DNA from: Flavobacteriales bacterium | GTDB taxonomy: Bacteria; Bacteroidota; Bacteroidia; NS11-12g; UBA955 | Length of the DNA stretch: 58,303 nucleotides | Reading direction: 5' to 3' | Assembly: GCA_947447955.1 (NCBI GenBank) | Contig: CANFLS010000016.1 | Location: 1 to 58,303, forward strand | Shown here: positions 44,413 through 54,054 of the stretch, piece by piece | Position numbering within the stretch: position 1 is the first letter of the stretch | How the letters are laid out: each line of letters starts with the position of its first letter | Made by a program: the position numbers and the translations under genes | The notes under the pieces: generated by a model | What the model saw: the letters and a program-made list of their open reading frames with translations, nothing else | What the model was told of the DNA's origin: nothing | Databases searched by the model: none

Positions 44413-47400
44413 CTAATCCCTTATTAATTGAACAGCTCCATTTATTTGGGTGGGTTGGGCGGTTGCTCCATTTAAATAAAATTGATAAATGACAAAGTAG
44501 GTTGCTGCGGGACAATCTTCGCCGGAGTTTTGAACTTTTCCATTCCAAAAAGTGGATATATCGTTGATGTTAGATTTGTCTTTGTTGAAAACCAAGGCAC
44601 CCCAACGGTTATAAATTTGAATGCTGTAAACAAATGGAATGTGGTTGTATCCAATGAATAAATTGTCGTTTTTACCGTCGTTGTTTGGGGTGAAAACATT
44701 GTACAAAAAGTACTTCAACGAATAAATATTGAGTATTTTACAAAGGGTATCTGCACAGCCCAAACTATCTTTTGCCACCAAACAAATTTGAATCTGTGTA
44801 TCCTTTTCGTTTTTATAAGTATGACTGGTGTTTTTGTCAAGGGCATTTGTAATTCCATCGCCAAATTTCCATACAAACGAAATATTGTTTTGGCTTTGCT
44901 GCTTAAATTCAAAAAATGGTACTTTGCTTGAATCTATGTCGAAATCAGCTTTCAACTGCGATTCAAAAAGTTGAATCATCACGGTTGAATCACAGCCGTT
45001 TGCTGCATTGAGTGTGTCGTGAATAACGGTGGGAGCCAAGTATTTTTTATTTCGATAGGTGTAAGGAATGTTTTTACACAAGTTTTCAGACCAAGTTGTA
45101 CTGAAAGTGGGTTTTACAAAGATGATGCGATGAACTACAGAATCACAACCCTCAATATTAAAAAAGGAATCTATATGGGTGGCATTTTTGGTGTATTTTT
45201 TGTTTCCAAAAACCAAAGTATCGCCTTTGCACAGCCAATATTTCTGATAAACCACGGTATCTGAATGTATGTTAATTTTGATTTTTAACACAGAATCACA
45301 GCCGCAACTGTTTTTTAGGGTATCGGTATAAAATCCAGTTTTTTTGTACCATTTTTTTTGTATTAAAAAGGAATCTCCAGCGCAGCCTTTATGATTCAAT
45401 GCCGTGTCGGAAAACCAATAAGGGTATACATAAGTTGGAAGCAGTGGTACATTTTCACAAGCCTGATACATGATTCCAGAAACTTTGTAATTGGATTTGC
45501 TATTGCGATTTACGAGCGTATCAACGATGTCAATTGAATCTGAATTTCCTTGGGTATAAACAGCTTCTCGAACAATGCTTTTTGTTGCTGAATCTTCCCA
45601 AATAATGCGGTATTTTTTATTCGGTAGCGGATGTTTAATGCGCACAATCGATTTGTTTTGGCATTTTGTTAGCGTGTCTAAATTCAATGAAAATTCAGGA
45701 GGTATGCAACTTACTAGAGGATTAATTACGCCTACCATACTATCTCCACAAAAATGAATTTTACCCGTTGATTTATTAAATCGAATGTCGAGTACATTGC
45801 AATCTGATCTTGACCAAATTTTATATGGTTTTATGAGTTTTAACGATGATTTTTCAATGTGAAACACATTAATACGCGAACTGTCAAAACCCAAATATAC
45901 ATTGTCGCAAGGGTCCATATAAATTCCAGCTTGGGTTGTAGGAATTTTATTGGGAAAACTATCGAATATTAACAAATTGCCGGTATTTTTGTCATAAATT
46001 TGGTAGTGTTTTCCATTGTAATATGCAAAATACTTATCATTTACCGCCAAGCAGTGCATGGTGGAACCACCGCCAATGCCCCAAGGAATTGGTTTATGAT
46101 ATGATCTACCAGCTCCAACATAAATCCAAAGTGGATTCCTATAATTCCACAATTCATTGTTAGCGGAATCGTTCAATTTTGCATTAATATTTATAAAATT
46201 TGTATTTAAAATTGAATTGCCAATTTTATAATATTTCTCTTTGTCTTTTCCACCAATATAGCTGTAAAAAATAACGTCATTTTTGTCCAGAATTATATCT
46301 GTAACCTCACTAACAAAGGTGTCTTTTGTGAAATTTTTTATACAGGTTTTACAAGTGTCGTCTATTTTGCCGTATCCAGCACTATGTGCTCCATAGGCAC
46401 CACTTTCAACCCATCGGGTTTTGTGATCTGAGCATTTTGTGAAAAAACGTTGGAGGGAATACGCATAATTTAAAAGTATATAAGTGCTATCCCATAAGCC
46501 ATTGGTATCTAATCGAATAAATTCGCATTTTCTTGCGTTTCTACTATAGTCTGGACCAGCATATATTTTGTTTTCAAATGTATTTAGATGAAATGAACTT
46601 ATTCCCCTATAAACTGCAAGTGTAAATATTAAACCAGGTGGAACGATTACCACACCAAGGAATACCCAAATTAATTTTCCTGTTTGATTATACTTGGCTA
46701 TCCGGGAAATATCCTGAAAATTTTTTGCTCCCCCATAAATGTAGGTATTTCCTGCATTGTCATATTCAACATCAACTGCCATATTTTCATAGTTTTTGTT
46801 GGAATATTTATTGGAAATTTTCAAGGTGTCCACTATGGAAACCCATGGATCAATGGTGATGGGGTATTGTAGTTTTTTTAATGATTTTTGAGGGATATTA
46901 AATCCTATAGATTCTAAATTTTGATTGTAATTTATGTCGATTTGTGATTTGTTTTTATCCAATCCAACAAGTCCATTTTCGAAATATGTGAGTAGAGCAG
47001 ATTTTACCTCTATGGTGTTATTAATCAGTATTGGAGAAATGTTTTGTCCCTCAAAAAAATACCTCATTTGAATTTGATTTACAATGGCAAATTCATGAAG
47101 GATAAACGAATACTTAAATTTTCCTTGATCGCCAAGGGAATAGAGAAGGTCAATGTTGGGATAAATATTTTTTACAGTAAAAGAGTAAGTGCCGCGAAGA
47201 TGTTTGTTGGGGAAAAGATAGATATATTTTTCTGTCAACCAACGGGGCGTTTCGAATGATTTTTGTTGCAAAGTATTCAGAAATTTAACCTCATATGATT
47301 TTTGAGGGATGGCGTTTTTTTGGGAATAATAAAAAGCAAAGGAAGAATCGGTGATGCGCCAATAGCCGAGGTTTGTGGGAAGGGCAAAGGTTGAATTTTC

Positions 47401-47520
47401 TTTAAATTCGAGAAAAGGCGTTTTTGATAATTCCCGAATGGGCTTTACAAACTGGGCGTTGGAATGAACCGCGAAAGCAATGGTTATTAGGAGTATAATT
47501 ATTGCTTTGCTGCGAATCAT
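44413..47520 (-). CDS. giant surface protein 1: PKD domain and type B T9SS (gliding-associated) tail
   Basis: A 1,035-residue exported protein (IRSKAIIILLITIAFAVHSNA). An N-terminal beta-rich domain (~25-230) is followed by a propeller-like region (~240-600). Three to four cysteine repeats of the form GCDS follow (SCGCDSVLKIKI, IEGCDSVVHRIIF, ANGCDSTVMIQLF). A PKD module (FVWKFGDGITNAL) comes next. The C-terminal ~95 residues (VFTPNNDGKNDNLF ... YNRWGALVF ... WNGK ... CPAATYFVIY) are a type B sorting domain (CHU_C/TIGR04131). The -7 box ends 5 nt before the ATG, so the mRNA may be leaderless, and a TACTCA-N2-TGAGTA dyad lies 12 nt further up. Confidence 0.88.
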   Translation of the reverse strand: MIRSKAIIILLITIAFAVHSNAQFVKPIRELSKTPFLEFKENSTFALPTNLGYWRITDSSFAFYYSQKNAIPQKSYEVKFLNTLQQKSFETPRWLTEKYIYLFPNKHLRGTYSFTVKNIYPNIDLLYSLGDQGKFKYSFILHEFAIVNQIQMRYFFEGQNISPILINNTIEVKSALLTYFENGLVGLDKNKSQIDINYNQNLESIGFNIPQKSLKKLQYPITIDPWVSIVDTLKISNKYSNKNYENMAVDVEYDNAGNTYIYGGAKNFQDISRIAKYNQTGKLIWVFLGVVIVPPGLIFTLAVYRGISSFHLNTFENKIYAGPDYSRNARKCEFIRLDTNGLWDSTYILLNYAYSLQRFFTKCSDHKTRWVESGAYGAHSAGYGKIDDTCKTCIKNFTKDTFVSEVTDIILDKNDVIFYSYIGGKDKEKYYKIGNSILNTNFININAKLNDSANNELWNYRNPLWIYVGAGRSYHKPIPWGIGGGSTMHCLAVNDKYFAYYNGKHYQIYDKNTGNLLIFDSFPNKIPTTQAGIYMDPCDNVYLGFDSSRINVFHIEKSSLKLIKPYKIWSRSDCNVLDIRFNKSTGKIHFCGDSMVGVINPLVSCIPPEFSLNLDTLTKCQNKSIVRIKHPLPNKKYRIIWEDSATKSIVREAVYTQGNSDSIDIVDTLVNRNSKSNYKVSGIMYQACENVPLLPTYVYPYWFSDTALNHKGCAGDSFLIQKKWYKKTGFYTDTLKNSCGCDSVLKIKINIHSDTVVYQKYWLCKGDTLVFGNKKYTKNATHIDSFFNIEGCDSVVHRIIFVKPTFSTTWSENLCKNIPYTYRNKKYLAPTVIHDTLNAANGCDSTVMIQLFESQLKADFDIDSSKVPFFEFKQQSQNNISFVWKFGDGITNALDKNTSHTYKNEKDTQIQICLVAKDSLGCADTLCKILNIYSLKYFLYNVFTPNNDGKNDNLFIGYNHIPFVYSIQIYNRWGALVFNKDKSNINDISTFWNGKVQNSGEDCPAATYFVIYQFYLNGATAQPTQINGAVQLIRD

Positions 47521-47525
47521 ATGGT

Positions 47526-47533
47526 CAAATATA
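47526..47533 (-). promoter_or_regulatory. -7 box (TATATTTG) of surface protein 1
   Basis: On the minus strand TATATTTG ends 5 nt before the ATG at 47520. The dyad 47546-47559 lies exactly 12 nt upstream. Confidence 0.6.
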
Positions 47534-47544
47534 AGTGAATTTAT

Positions 47545-47560
47545 TTACTCATTTGAGTAA
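47545..47560. promoter_or_regulatory. dyad operator 1 (TTACTCA-TT-TGAGTAA)
   Basis: A perfect 7-2-7 inverted repeat between surface protein 1 (-) and the membrane-protein gene at 47661 (+). The same core recurs at 49641 and 54040 with identical spacing to a -7-like box. Confidence 0.7.
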
Positions 47561-47660
47561 TTTTTTCTAATCTATGATGGTCGTATATTGCAATAAATTA
47601 TGCAATTATAATTTTCATGAATTATCTATGTATATGGTTAGTTTTTTCTACGAGTAATAT

Positions 47661-48311
47661 ATGCTGAGTTTATATGATATATTTGTTTTGATTACTAGTT
47701 TGCTGGCGTTTACTGTTAATTTAGCCTTGTTGGGGTTTCTGAAATATCACAAAAATGAATTGAAAAATTCCGAATTGGAGATAGTACCCTTGATAAAGCT
47801 ATTGTTAGTCAGTGTTTTTTTTGACTTAGCAATTTTTGCACTTGAATTTAGACAGATCAATCCATTGGGAATAAGAAGTTTCCACGAAATATTTTACCCA
47901 ATTTTTAGTTTGCACATTTTATTTGATTGTTATAAAACTGAGTTAAAAATGAAGAAAATCTATTTAGATATAATGCTTCTGCTGTTTTTGATTTTCGTAT
48001 TGCTGTTTTTTTGGAAGGTGAAGTTATACGAAACCATGGGTTTTGGAATTGCTGGCCTAATTTGTTTTGTGTTTTCAATGAGAGATTTTTTTAAATTTAA
48101 AGAAGAAGACAGTTTTACAAAGTACTTTGTTTTATGGTTGAGTTTAATGTTGTTTTTTCAATATTTATTTGGATTTGTGATTGATATTCCAATGGTTAAA
48201 AGACACCGAAACGTGTTTTTTACGATTGGAATATTGAATTTTATATTTCAAACAATTTTTAGATTCGTCCCAATTTATTATTTTTATGTTATTCGAAAAC
48301 TTAATAATTAA
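47661..48311 (+). CDS. multi-span membrane protein, putative sensor component
   Basis: A 216-residue protein with about six hydrophobic segments (IFVLITSLLAFTVNLALLGFL; LLLVSVFFDLAIFAL; IMLLLFLIFVLLFFW; FGIAGLICFVFSM; LSLMLFFQYLFGFVI; FIFQTIFRFVPIYYFYVI). It lacks an obvious soluble domain. It overlaps the histidine-kinase-like gene by 26 nt and is likely its membrane partner, as if a 7TM sensor kinase had been split into two polypeptides. No family was recognised. Confidence 0.7.
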   Translation: MLSLYDIFVLITSLLAFTVNLALLGFLKYHKNELKNSELEIVPLIKLLLVSVFFDLAIFALEFRQINPLGIRSFHEIFYPIFSLHILFDCYKTELKMKKIYLDIMLLLFLIFVLLFFWKVKLYETMGFGIAGLICFVFSMRDFFKFKEEDSFTKYFVLWLSLMLFFQYLFGFVIDIPMVKRHRNVFFTIGILNFIFQTIFRFVPIYYFYVIRKLNN

Positions 48312-49014
48312 TTTTTTTTTGATCATATTTCCTTTGCTGATGATTATGGTAATTATGTTTTATTACAATTTCATAAGTATGATTCGGGGTAAAAAACGAT
48401 TGTCAAAACTCAGGCAGGATGCATTCGATGATATTGAAAATGAGCGTAAAAGAATTGCCAATGATCTGCATGATATATCGGCGTTCTCAATTTTAAAAAT
48501 CAAGGAGAATCTAAATAAGAATTTAAATGCTCCAATTCCAGAAATTGAAAACCAACTTTTCTCTTCGATTTATGATTTGCAAAATGAATTGAATCTATCT
48601 ATAGAGAATTTGTATCCAAGAGATTTGTTGTTGCATGATTGGCAAAACAGTATCAAAAGACTGTGTTCTGGGCTTTCTCAAGTTGTGAATATTGAATGCA
48701 ATATTCAAGTGATATCTCAACTTCAAAGTCAAATTTCAATACAATTATATCGGATTGTTCAAGAACATTTATCCAACATAGTTAAGCATGTAAAACCAAA
48801 TTTTATTCAATTATTTATTGATGAATTTGAAGCCGAAATGTTTATTGAGTTTCTATATCCTGTTGATTCTACTAAAATGGATTTCAAGAAAACTAGTCAA
48901 TCAGGGAGAGGTAAAATCATATTGGAGGAGCGATATAAGATGCTCGATATAAAATTTGAACAAGGAATTAAAGGAAATATGAAATTTGAAAAATTAAATT
49001 TCACAATAAAATGA
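48286..49014 (+). CDS. histidine-kinase-like protein (HisKA_3 type) with degenerate ATPase
   Basis: A 242-residue protein: one N-terminal transmembrane helix (LIINFFLIIFPLLMIMVIMFYY), then the NarL-type kinase dimerisation helix with H62 in ENERKRIANDLHDIS, the phosphoacceptor box. LYRIVQEHLSNIVKHVKP is a recognisable N-box. The usual D-box (DxGxG) is missing: the segment after LFIDEFEAEMFIEFL reads PVDSTKMDFKK. The G-box is reduced to SGRGKIILEERYKML. Either ATP binding is lost and it acts as a phosphatase or scaffold, or it has diverged. It overlaps its neighbours by 26 nt (upstream) and 4 nt (downstream). Confidence 0.78.
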   Translation: MLFENLIINFFLIIFPLLMIMVIMFYYNFISMIRGKKRLSKLRQDAFDDIENERKRIANDLHDISAFSILKIKENLNKNLNAPIPEIENQLFSSIYDLQNELNLSIENLYPRDLLLHDWQNSIKRLCSGLSQVVNIECNIQVISQLQSQISIQLYRIVQEHLSNIVKHVKPNFIQLFIDEFEAEMFIEFLYPVDSTKMDFKKTSQSGRGKIILEERYKMLDIKFEQGIKGNMKFEKLNFTIK

Positions 49015-49625
49015 ATGTAATAATTTTAGAAGACCACAAAGGTATTGTCGATGAAATTAAAATCCATTTTGATTCGGAGTTTGGAGTTGTAAATTATAAC
49101 GTATTCAATCAAAATTCAAATTTCATTGACTTCATAAAGAATAATACGGCACCAGATGTTTTAATTTTTGATTTACGATTAGATAATTCATTTCAGTTTG
49201 AAGCATTGTCTTTGGCAATTGGCTTAGATATAGCTTGTTATGTATACTCTGGTTATTCAAATCGGGGATTTATTGAGGAAGTAAAAAAAATGGGGGCAAA
49301 GGGTTTTGTGAATAAATCAAGTGGAATAGGCGCATTGATTAAGGCAATTAAATATGCCGAAAACAAAGAATTTTATATGTGTCCCGCAATACAATATGTT
49401 GTTGAATCTGAAATATTTACTCCTAAGTATGATATGAAACCAATTTTGACGAATAGAGAAATTGAGGTAATTGAATTATTGATTTTGGGTTATAATAATG
49501 AAAAAATTGCGGATAAATTAAATTGTGGTTTTCATTCTGTACGGGCTTTTCGAAGAAATATGTTGTTAAATAATAAATGTACAATGTTAACGCTATTAAG
49601 GAATTATATGATTTGGTATAAATAA
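49011..49625 (+). CDS. NarL/FixJ-family response regulator
   Basis: A 204-residue regulator: receiver domain (E7-D8 acidic pair, D54 phosphoacceptor in VLIFDLRLDN, VNKSS lysine) and C-terminal LuxR-type HTH (ILTNREIEVIELLILGYNNEKIADKLN, then HSVRAFRRNML). It overlaps the kinase-like gene by 4 nt (ATGA), so it is the kinase's partner. It sits between surface proteins whose promoters share a dyad with arms TACTCA/TGAGTA. NarL-family proteins bind such inverted half-sites, so this is the best candidate for the dyad-binding factor. Confidence 0.9.
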   Translation: MNVIILEDHKGIVDEIKIHFDSEFGVVNYNVFNQNSNFIDFIKNNTAPDVLIFDLRLDNSFQFEALSLAIGLDIACYVYSGYSNRGFIEEVKKMGAKGFVNKSSGIGALIKAIKYAENKEFYMCPAIQYVVESEIFTPKYDMKPILTNREIEVIELLILGYNNEKIADKLNCGFHSVRAFRRNMLLNNKCTMLTLLRNYMIWYK

Positions 49626-49640
49626 TTATTTATGCGTTTT

Positions 49641-49654
49641 TACTCACTTGAGTA
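49641..49654. promoter_or_regulatory. dyad operator 2 (TACTCA-CT-TGAGTA)
   Basis: A 6-2-6 inverted repeat, 12 nt upstream of the TATATTTG box of surface protein 2. The centre contains CTTGAG, so the dyad would overlap the -33 element (TTG 49648-49650). Confidence 0.7.
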
Positions 49655-49666
49655 TTTTAATTTTAC

Positions 49667-49674
49667 TATATTTG
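49667..49674 (+). promoter_or_regulatory. -7 box (TATATTTG) of surface protein 2
   Basis: An exact TAnnTTTG match, 26 nt before the TTG start codon, with a TTG -33 candidate 16 nt upstream inside the dyad. Confidence 0.6.
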
Positions 49675-49700
49675 ATATTGAATACATATAAACAAATAAT

Positions 49701-52700
49701 TTGAAGCAAATTCATCCACATATCCATAAAGCAATTTTAGCAATCATTTGTTGCTTTGGATTTGTGTGTGCTTCGGCTCAAGTTATATCAATTTCAAAGG
49801 CGAAAAGTGATTTTCAAACTCAAGGGTTTATTGAGAATAAAGGTCAAATTAATAGTCTTGATTCCAATTTGAAATCAAATCAAATTTATTTTCAATGCAA
49901 TATTGGAAATAGAATTGTGTTTGTAACAGCAAAAGGATTGATTTACCAAAAAATGAGTTATCCAACTCAGAAAAATAGTTCAACTGGATATTCTCATTTT
50001 CAACAAAAAGATGCTCAAATCAATGGGCGCCAACTTAATGATGAGTCGGTGTTGATTTCTGTAAATCGACTTGATATGAATTTGATTGGTGCCCATATTT
50101 CTAACAATATTGAACCCATTAACCGGAGTAACGATTATACCCATTATTACAATTGTGGAATAACCGAAAAAGTACATGCCTACAAAGTATTAAAAGTGCT
50201 AAATATTTATCCTGGAATTGATTGGATGTTAGAAATCAATGCTGTTGGAATCAAACATTCTTTTATTGTGCATCCAAATGCAAATCCAAATATTATCAAA
50301 TGGCAATACGATAATCAAACTTTTCAAAAGGTTGATCAAAATGGGAATTTGATTTTTGGCAATAAAAAGGATACAATCAAAGAACTGGCTCCAATAAGTT
50401 TTCAAGAACTGAATACTAAAGTCAAAACACAATTTGAATCAAAGAATGGTATTTGGAAATATCATTTAGATAAATATAATATAGAAAAAGAGCTCATTAT
50501 TGATCCAGAATTAGACCTTCATTGGTCAACCTATTACGGTGGTAAATATATTGATTATTGTCAAGCAATTGATTGTGATGAAGATGGCAATGTGTATGCG
50601 ATTGGCTCTACAAGTGAAATTAGTACTTTAGTTACAAAGTATACAACAACATATACAGGCTCAAAAGATATTTTTATAGTCAAATTTGATACAGCAGGTA
50701 ATCGCATTTGGTCTGTTTTTTATGGTGGAACGAGTGATGACTTGCCCAATTCAATTTCTGTAAATTCAAAGTTGAATTATTTTACTATAGCGGGAAGTAC
50801 TTCTTCTTATAATGGTATTCACTCTGGTACATTTTCTGATTCTTTCGCTTCGTATAGATATAATAGTGGTAATGGTTGGCCGTTTATTGCAAAATTTGAT
50901 TTCAAGGGGAATATTGTTTGGGGCCGTTATTTATCTTCGCTTGTTCGTTATGCAGGCGATAGAGCAGGAGGTATCAAATTATGTAATGATGGTACTATCT
51001 TAATGGGCGGAGTAACATTTTCTGGTGGATTGGGCACTTCGGGTGTATTTAAAGATACATTTACAGTTACTTCATTATGTAAAAATTGTTCTGATGGTTT
51101 CGTTACTAAATTTAATGGTAACGGAAGTTTAATTTGGTACAGTTATTATGGTGGTGAGAATGATGACAATATTAAAAGTTTAGATGTAGATTATTTGGGG
51201 AATGTATATTGCTTTGGAGAAACTCAATCTTCAAACAAGAATAAATGTATTGCAACTGATTCAGCAAATAGGACTTACAAATATTACAGTGACTATTTTG
51301 TAGTTAAATTCTCATCCACTGGGCAACGCATTTGGGGGACATATTTGGGTTCAACCGGACGTAATTGGTGTAGTGGCTGGGGTTACTCTGAGGGTTCAAA
51401 TTGTTTGAAAGTCTTCAATTCAAATATTTACATTACAGCGAGTTCAGTTTATGAATCATACGGAACTACTATTGCCAAAGGTATTGGCACAAAAGGCGCC
51501 TATTTAGAAGTACCAACACCTTATAGATGGTTGCCATGTTTATTCTCGTTTAGCACTGCGGGTAAATTAAATTGGGCTACCTATATCACTAATTTGAATA
51601 GAGATGGTTTCGGATTGGGTTTATCAATTAATAACAAAGAAGAGATTTTTGCTACAGGTATGACAGTAGAATCTACCCAAATTGCAAAAGGCAATGTGTT
51701 TCAAAATACGAATACAGGAGTGAATGCTTATATTTCTCGATTTTCAAAAGATGGGAAACTAATTTCCGGTACTTATTTTGGAGGGAAAGGTAGTAATAGT
51801 ACTTCTGGACTTGGTGTTTTTGCGCACAAAAAAGGATATCTTTATTTATGTGGTTTTACCGATATTATCCCTCTAAAAAAACCATTTCAAAAAACAACAA
51901 ATGGTGTATCCGATGGTTATATTGCAAAGTTTTGCTATTCCGTAGATACCACCTTTGAAAAACGTGCCATAAAAAAATACTATTGGGCCCAAACTAAAAA
52001 AACCTATACCAAATCGGGTAACTATTACGATACCCTCAGAAAACGCGATGGCTGTGACTCTTTTGTTGTGCTTAAATTGCAAATTGATTCGTTTGTAAAA
52101 ATCATTGATACTGCTAAAAAATGTGACCAATACAAATGGAAAGTTTCAAATCAAACCTATTCCAAATCTTCAACATATTACGATACTTTTTTTAGCAACA
52201 ATATAAATACCCTAGATACCCTTCATGTTCTCAAATTAACCATTTTGAAAAGTTCTTATACTTGGGAAATGGGCCTTGGTTGTGATTCATTTATTTGGGC
52301 AACAAACAATAAAATTTACCGTAAGCCTGGAAAATATTCAGATACAGTTTTCAAAGTGAACCCAGTTGGTTGTGATAGCATTCGTCAGGTAGATGTGTAT
52401 TTATTTGGTCCTGAAACCGATACCCTAAAAGCCTCAAATTGCTACCGATACTTTTGGAAACAAAAAGCCAAATATTACTACCAATCTGGATTTTATTACG
52501 ATACACTGGCAGATAGAACAACCAATGGCTGTTACAAAATAAAAGTACTACAATTAACCATTAAAAAAAGTGGTGTAGATTCCGTGATTGTAAATGCCTG
52601 TGATTCCTTCTATTGGAAAGATACCAAGAAATGGATCAAAAAGACAGGTGTTTATTCCCAAACCTTAACAATACCCAATTATTTGGGTTGTGATTCAGTG

Positions 52701-54017
52701 CATATTGTCAATGTAAAATTGAATAAAACCACCGTTACTCAGTTTTATGATACCGCAAAAGACCTTTTTTATTGGCCTTCTAAAAATATTACAATTACGC
52801 AAAGTGGTACCTATAAAGATACTGTGAAATCCAGAATTTCAAACTGCGATTCAATTTCGATAATTCATTTAACTATCTTAAAATCTTCGGTTGTTTTTGA
52901 TACAATTTCAGCTTGTCATAAATACACATGGCCTTTGAATAACCAACTGTATACGATAACAGGTCATTACTCCTATACACTTCCTATTTTAAATAGATTT
53001 GGTGGCGATTCGGTTTACGTGCTCAATTTAACAATTGTAAATCCCAATAATATTCCGCTCAACTATTCCGTAGTGCCGAAATTGAATGATACATTGCTCT
53101 GTTTTCAGTCGTTTGTTGACATTCTATTGCCTAAAATTGCCAATGTGCAATACACTTGGATTGATAATTTAGACAGTTTCACAACGCGCAGGATTTATCA
53201 CGATACTTTCCAAATTGTGCGGTTAACTCAAGGTTGTTTTGAACGATTAGATTCGTTTCAAATTAAATTGATAGCAAAGCCTAGAATATTAGGACTTGCA
53301 GATACCATTGTTTGTAATGTTCCATTCAATACAAAACTAACTGCCAAAAATTCCGATTGGATTCGTTGGAATGATGGCGATACTTCTCTAACCAAATCAA
53401 TCGTTACTTTAGGGAAATACCTATACCAAGCTGGTAACATTTGTGGCATTGTAGGTGATTCATTTGTGGTTAGACAAGGACTTGTCCCTCAAAAAATAAT
53501 CAAAGACAGCATTGTTTTTTGTGAAGGCAAACCCATAGAGATTAATGGAGTTCAATATCAAATTGAAACATTCAAATACCAATGGGATGGCGGATCAAAA
53601 AGTCCAATATTTAGTCTGAAAAACGGAGGTGTTTATAGACTAATAACCACTTCTTTCTGTGGTATCAGAACTGATAGTGTTGTTGCAATTGAAGAGTTTT
53701 GTGGATGTAAAATGTGCATACCAAATGCCTTTACGCCCACCAATTCAGATGGATTGAATGATGGTTGGATACCCCGTTGGGATTGCTCTGAGCACGAGTG
53801 CCATATCCAAAGTGGGGTATATCAAATTTATAACCGATGGGGTGAAAAAATCGCAGATAATTCTGTCTTTATGCCTTGGGATGGTAAATACAAAGGCCAA
53901 GTGGTTCAAGAAGGCTTGTACATTTATAAAATCAACGCCAAATGGGATGATTCTTATCCCAAATCCAAACGCATCATTCAATCTGGCTATATCTTGGTAT
54001 TGTCTGGAGTGAAGTAG
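49701..54017 (+). CDS. giant surface protein 2: SBBP/DUF7948 repeats, Cys repeats, type B T9SS tail
   Basis: A 1,438-residue exported protein. It must start at TTG 49701: no in-frame ATG lies between it and the stop at 49689, and the signal (HKAILAIICCFGFVCASA) begins just after. Residues ~35-270 resemble the DUF7948 domain (GFIENKGQINSLDSN). Residues ~275-760 are SBBP-like repeats (STYYGGKYIDYCQAIDCDEDG, WSVFYGGTSDDLPNSI). Then come about seven ~55-residue repeats of the type C-D-x-Y/F-x-W ... Y-x-x-S-G-x-Y-x-D-T-L ... GCDS. The end (IPNAFTPTNSDGLNDGW ... YQIYNRWGEKI ... WDGKYKG) is a type B T9SS domain. Likely a long surface adhesin. Confidence 0.88.
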   Translation: MKQIHPHIHKAILAIICCFGFVCASAQVISISKAKSDFQTQGFIENKGQINSLDSNLKSNQIYFQCNIGNRIVFVTAKGLIYQKMSYPTQKNSSTGYSHFQQKDAQINGRQLNDESVLISVNRLDMNLIGAHISNNIEPINRSNDYTHYYNCGITEKVHAYKVLKVLNIYPGIDWMLEINAVGIKHSFIVHPNANPNIIKWQYDNQTFQKVDQNGNLIFGNKKDTIKELAPISFQELNTKVKTQFESKNGIWKYHLDKYNIEKELIIDPELDLHWSTYYGGKYIDYCQAIDCDEDGNVYAIGSTSEISTLVTKYTTTYTGSKDIFIVKFDTAGNRIWSVFYGGTSDDLPNSISVNSKLNYFTIAGSTSSYNGIHSGTFSDSFASYRYNSGNGWPFIAKFDFKGNIVWGRYLSSLVRYAGDRAGGIKLCNDGTILMGGVTFSGGLGTSGVFKDTFTVTSLCKNCSDGFVTKFNGNGSLIWYSYYGGENDDNIKSLDVDYLGNVYCFGETQSSNKNKCIATDSANRTYKYYSDYFVVKFSSTGQRIWGTYLGSTGRNWCSGWGYSEGSNCLKVFNSNIYITASSVYESYGTTIAKGIGTKGAYLEVPTPYRWLPCLFSFSTAGKLNWATYITNLNRDGFGLGLSINNKEEIFATGMTVESTQIAKGNVFQNTNTGVNAYISRFSKDGKLISGTYFGGKGSNSTSGLGVFAHKKGYLYLCGFTDIIPLKKPFQKTTNGVSDGYIAKFCYSVDTTFEKRAIKKYYWAQTKKTYTKSGNYYDTLRKRDGCDSFVVLKLQIDSFVKIIDTAKKCDQYKWKVSNQTYSKSSTYYDTFFSNNINTLDTLHVLKLTILKSSYTWEMGLGCDSFIWATNNKIYRKPGKYSDTVFKVNPVGCDSIRQVDVYLFGPETDTLKASNCYRYFWKQKAKYYYQSGFYYDTLADRTTNGCYKIKVLQLTIKKSGVDSVIVNACDSFYWKDTKKWIKKTGVYSQTLTIPNYLGCDSVHIVNVKLNKTTVTQFYDTAKDLFYWPSKNITITQSGTYKDTVKSRISNCDSISIIHLTILKSSVVFDTISACHKYTWPLNNQLYTITGHYSYTLPILNRFGGDSVYVLNLTIVNPNNIPLNYSVVPKLNDTLLCFQSFVDILLPKIANVQYTWIDNLDSFTTRRIYHDTFQIVRLTQGCFERLDSFQIKLIAKPRILGLADTIVCNVPFNTKLTAKNSDWIRWNDGDTSLTKSIVTLGKYLYQAGNICGIVGDSFVVRQGLVPQKIIKDSIVFCEGKPIEINGVQYQIETFKYQWDGGSKSPIFSLKNGGVYRLITTSFCGIRTDSVVAIEEFCGCKMCIPNAFTPTNSDGLNDGWIPRWDCSEHECHIQSGVYQIYNRWGEKIADNSVFMPWDGKYKGQVVQEGLYIYKINAKWDDSYPKSKRIIQSGYILVLSGVK

Positions 54018-54038
54018 GGTCTGGGACTGCTGAAAATT

Positions 54039-54054
54039 TTACTCATTTGAGTAA
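54039..54054. promoter_or_regulatory. dyad operator 3 (TTACTCA-TT-TGAGTAA)
   Basis: Identical over 16 bp to operator 1. A -7-like TTAATTTG (one mismatch) follows 12 nt after the core dyad at 54066-54073. The next gene downstream is surface protein 3 (start 54311), about 235 nt beyond the box. Confidence 0.65.
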
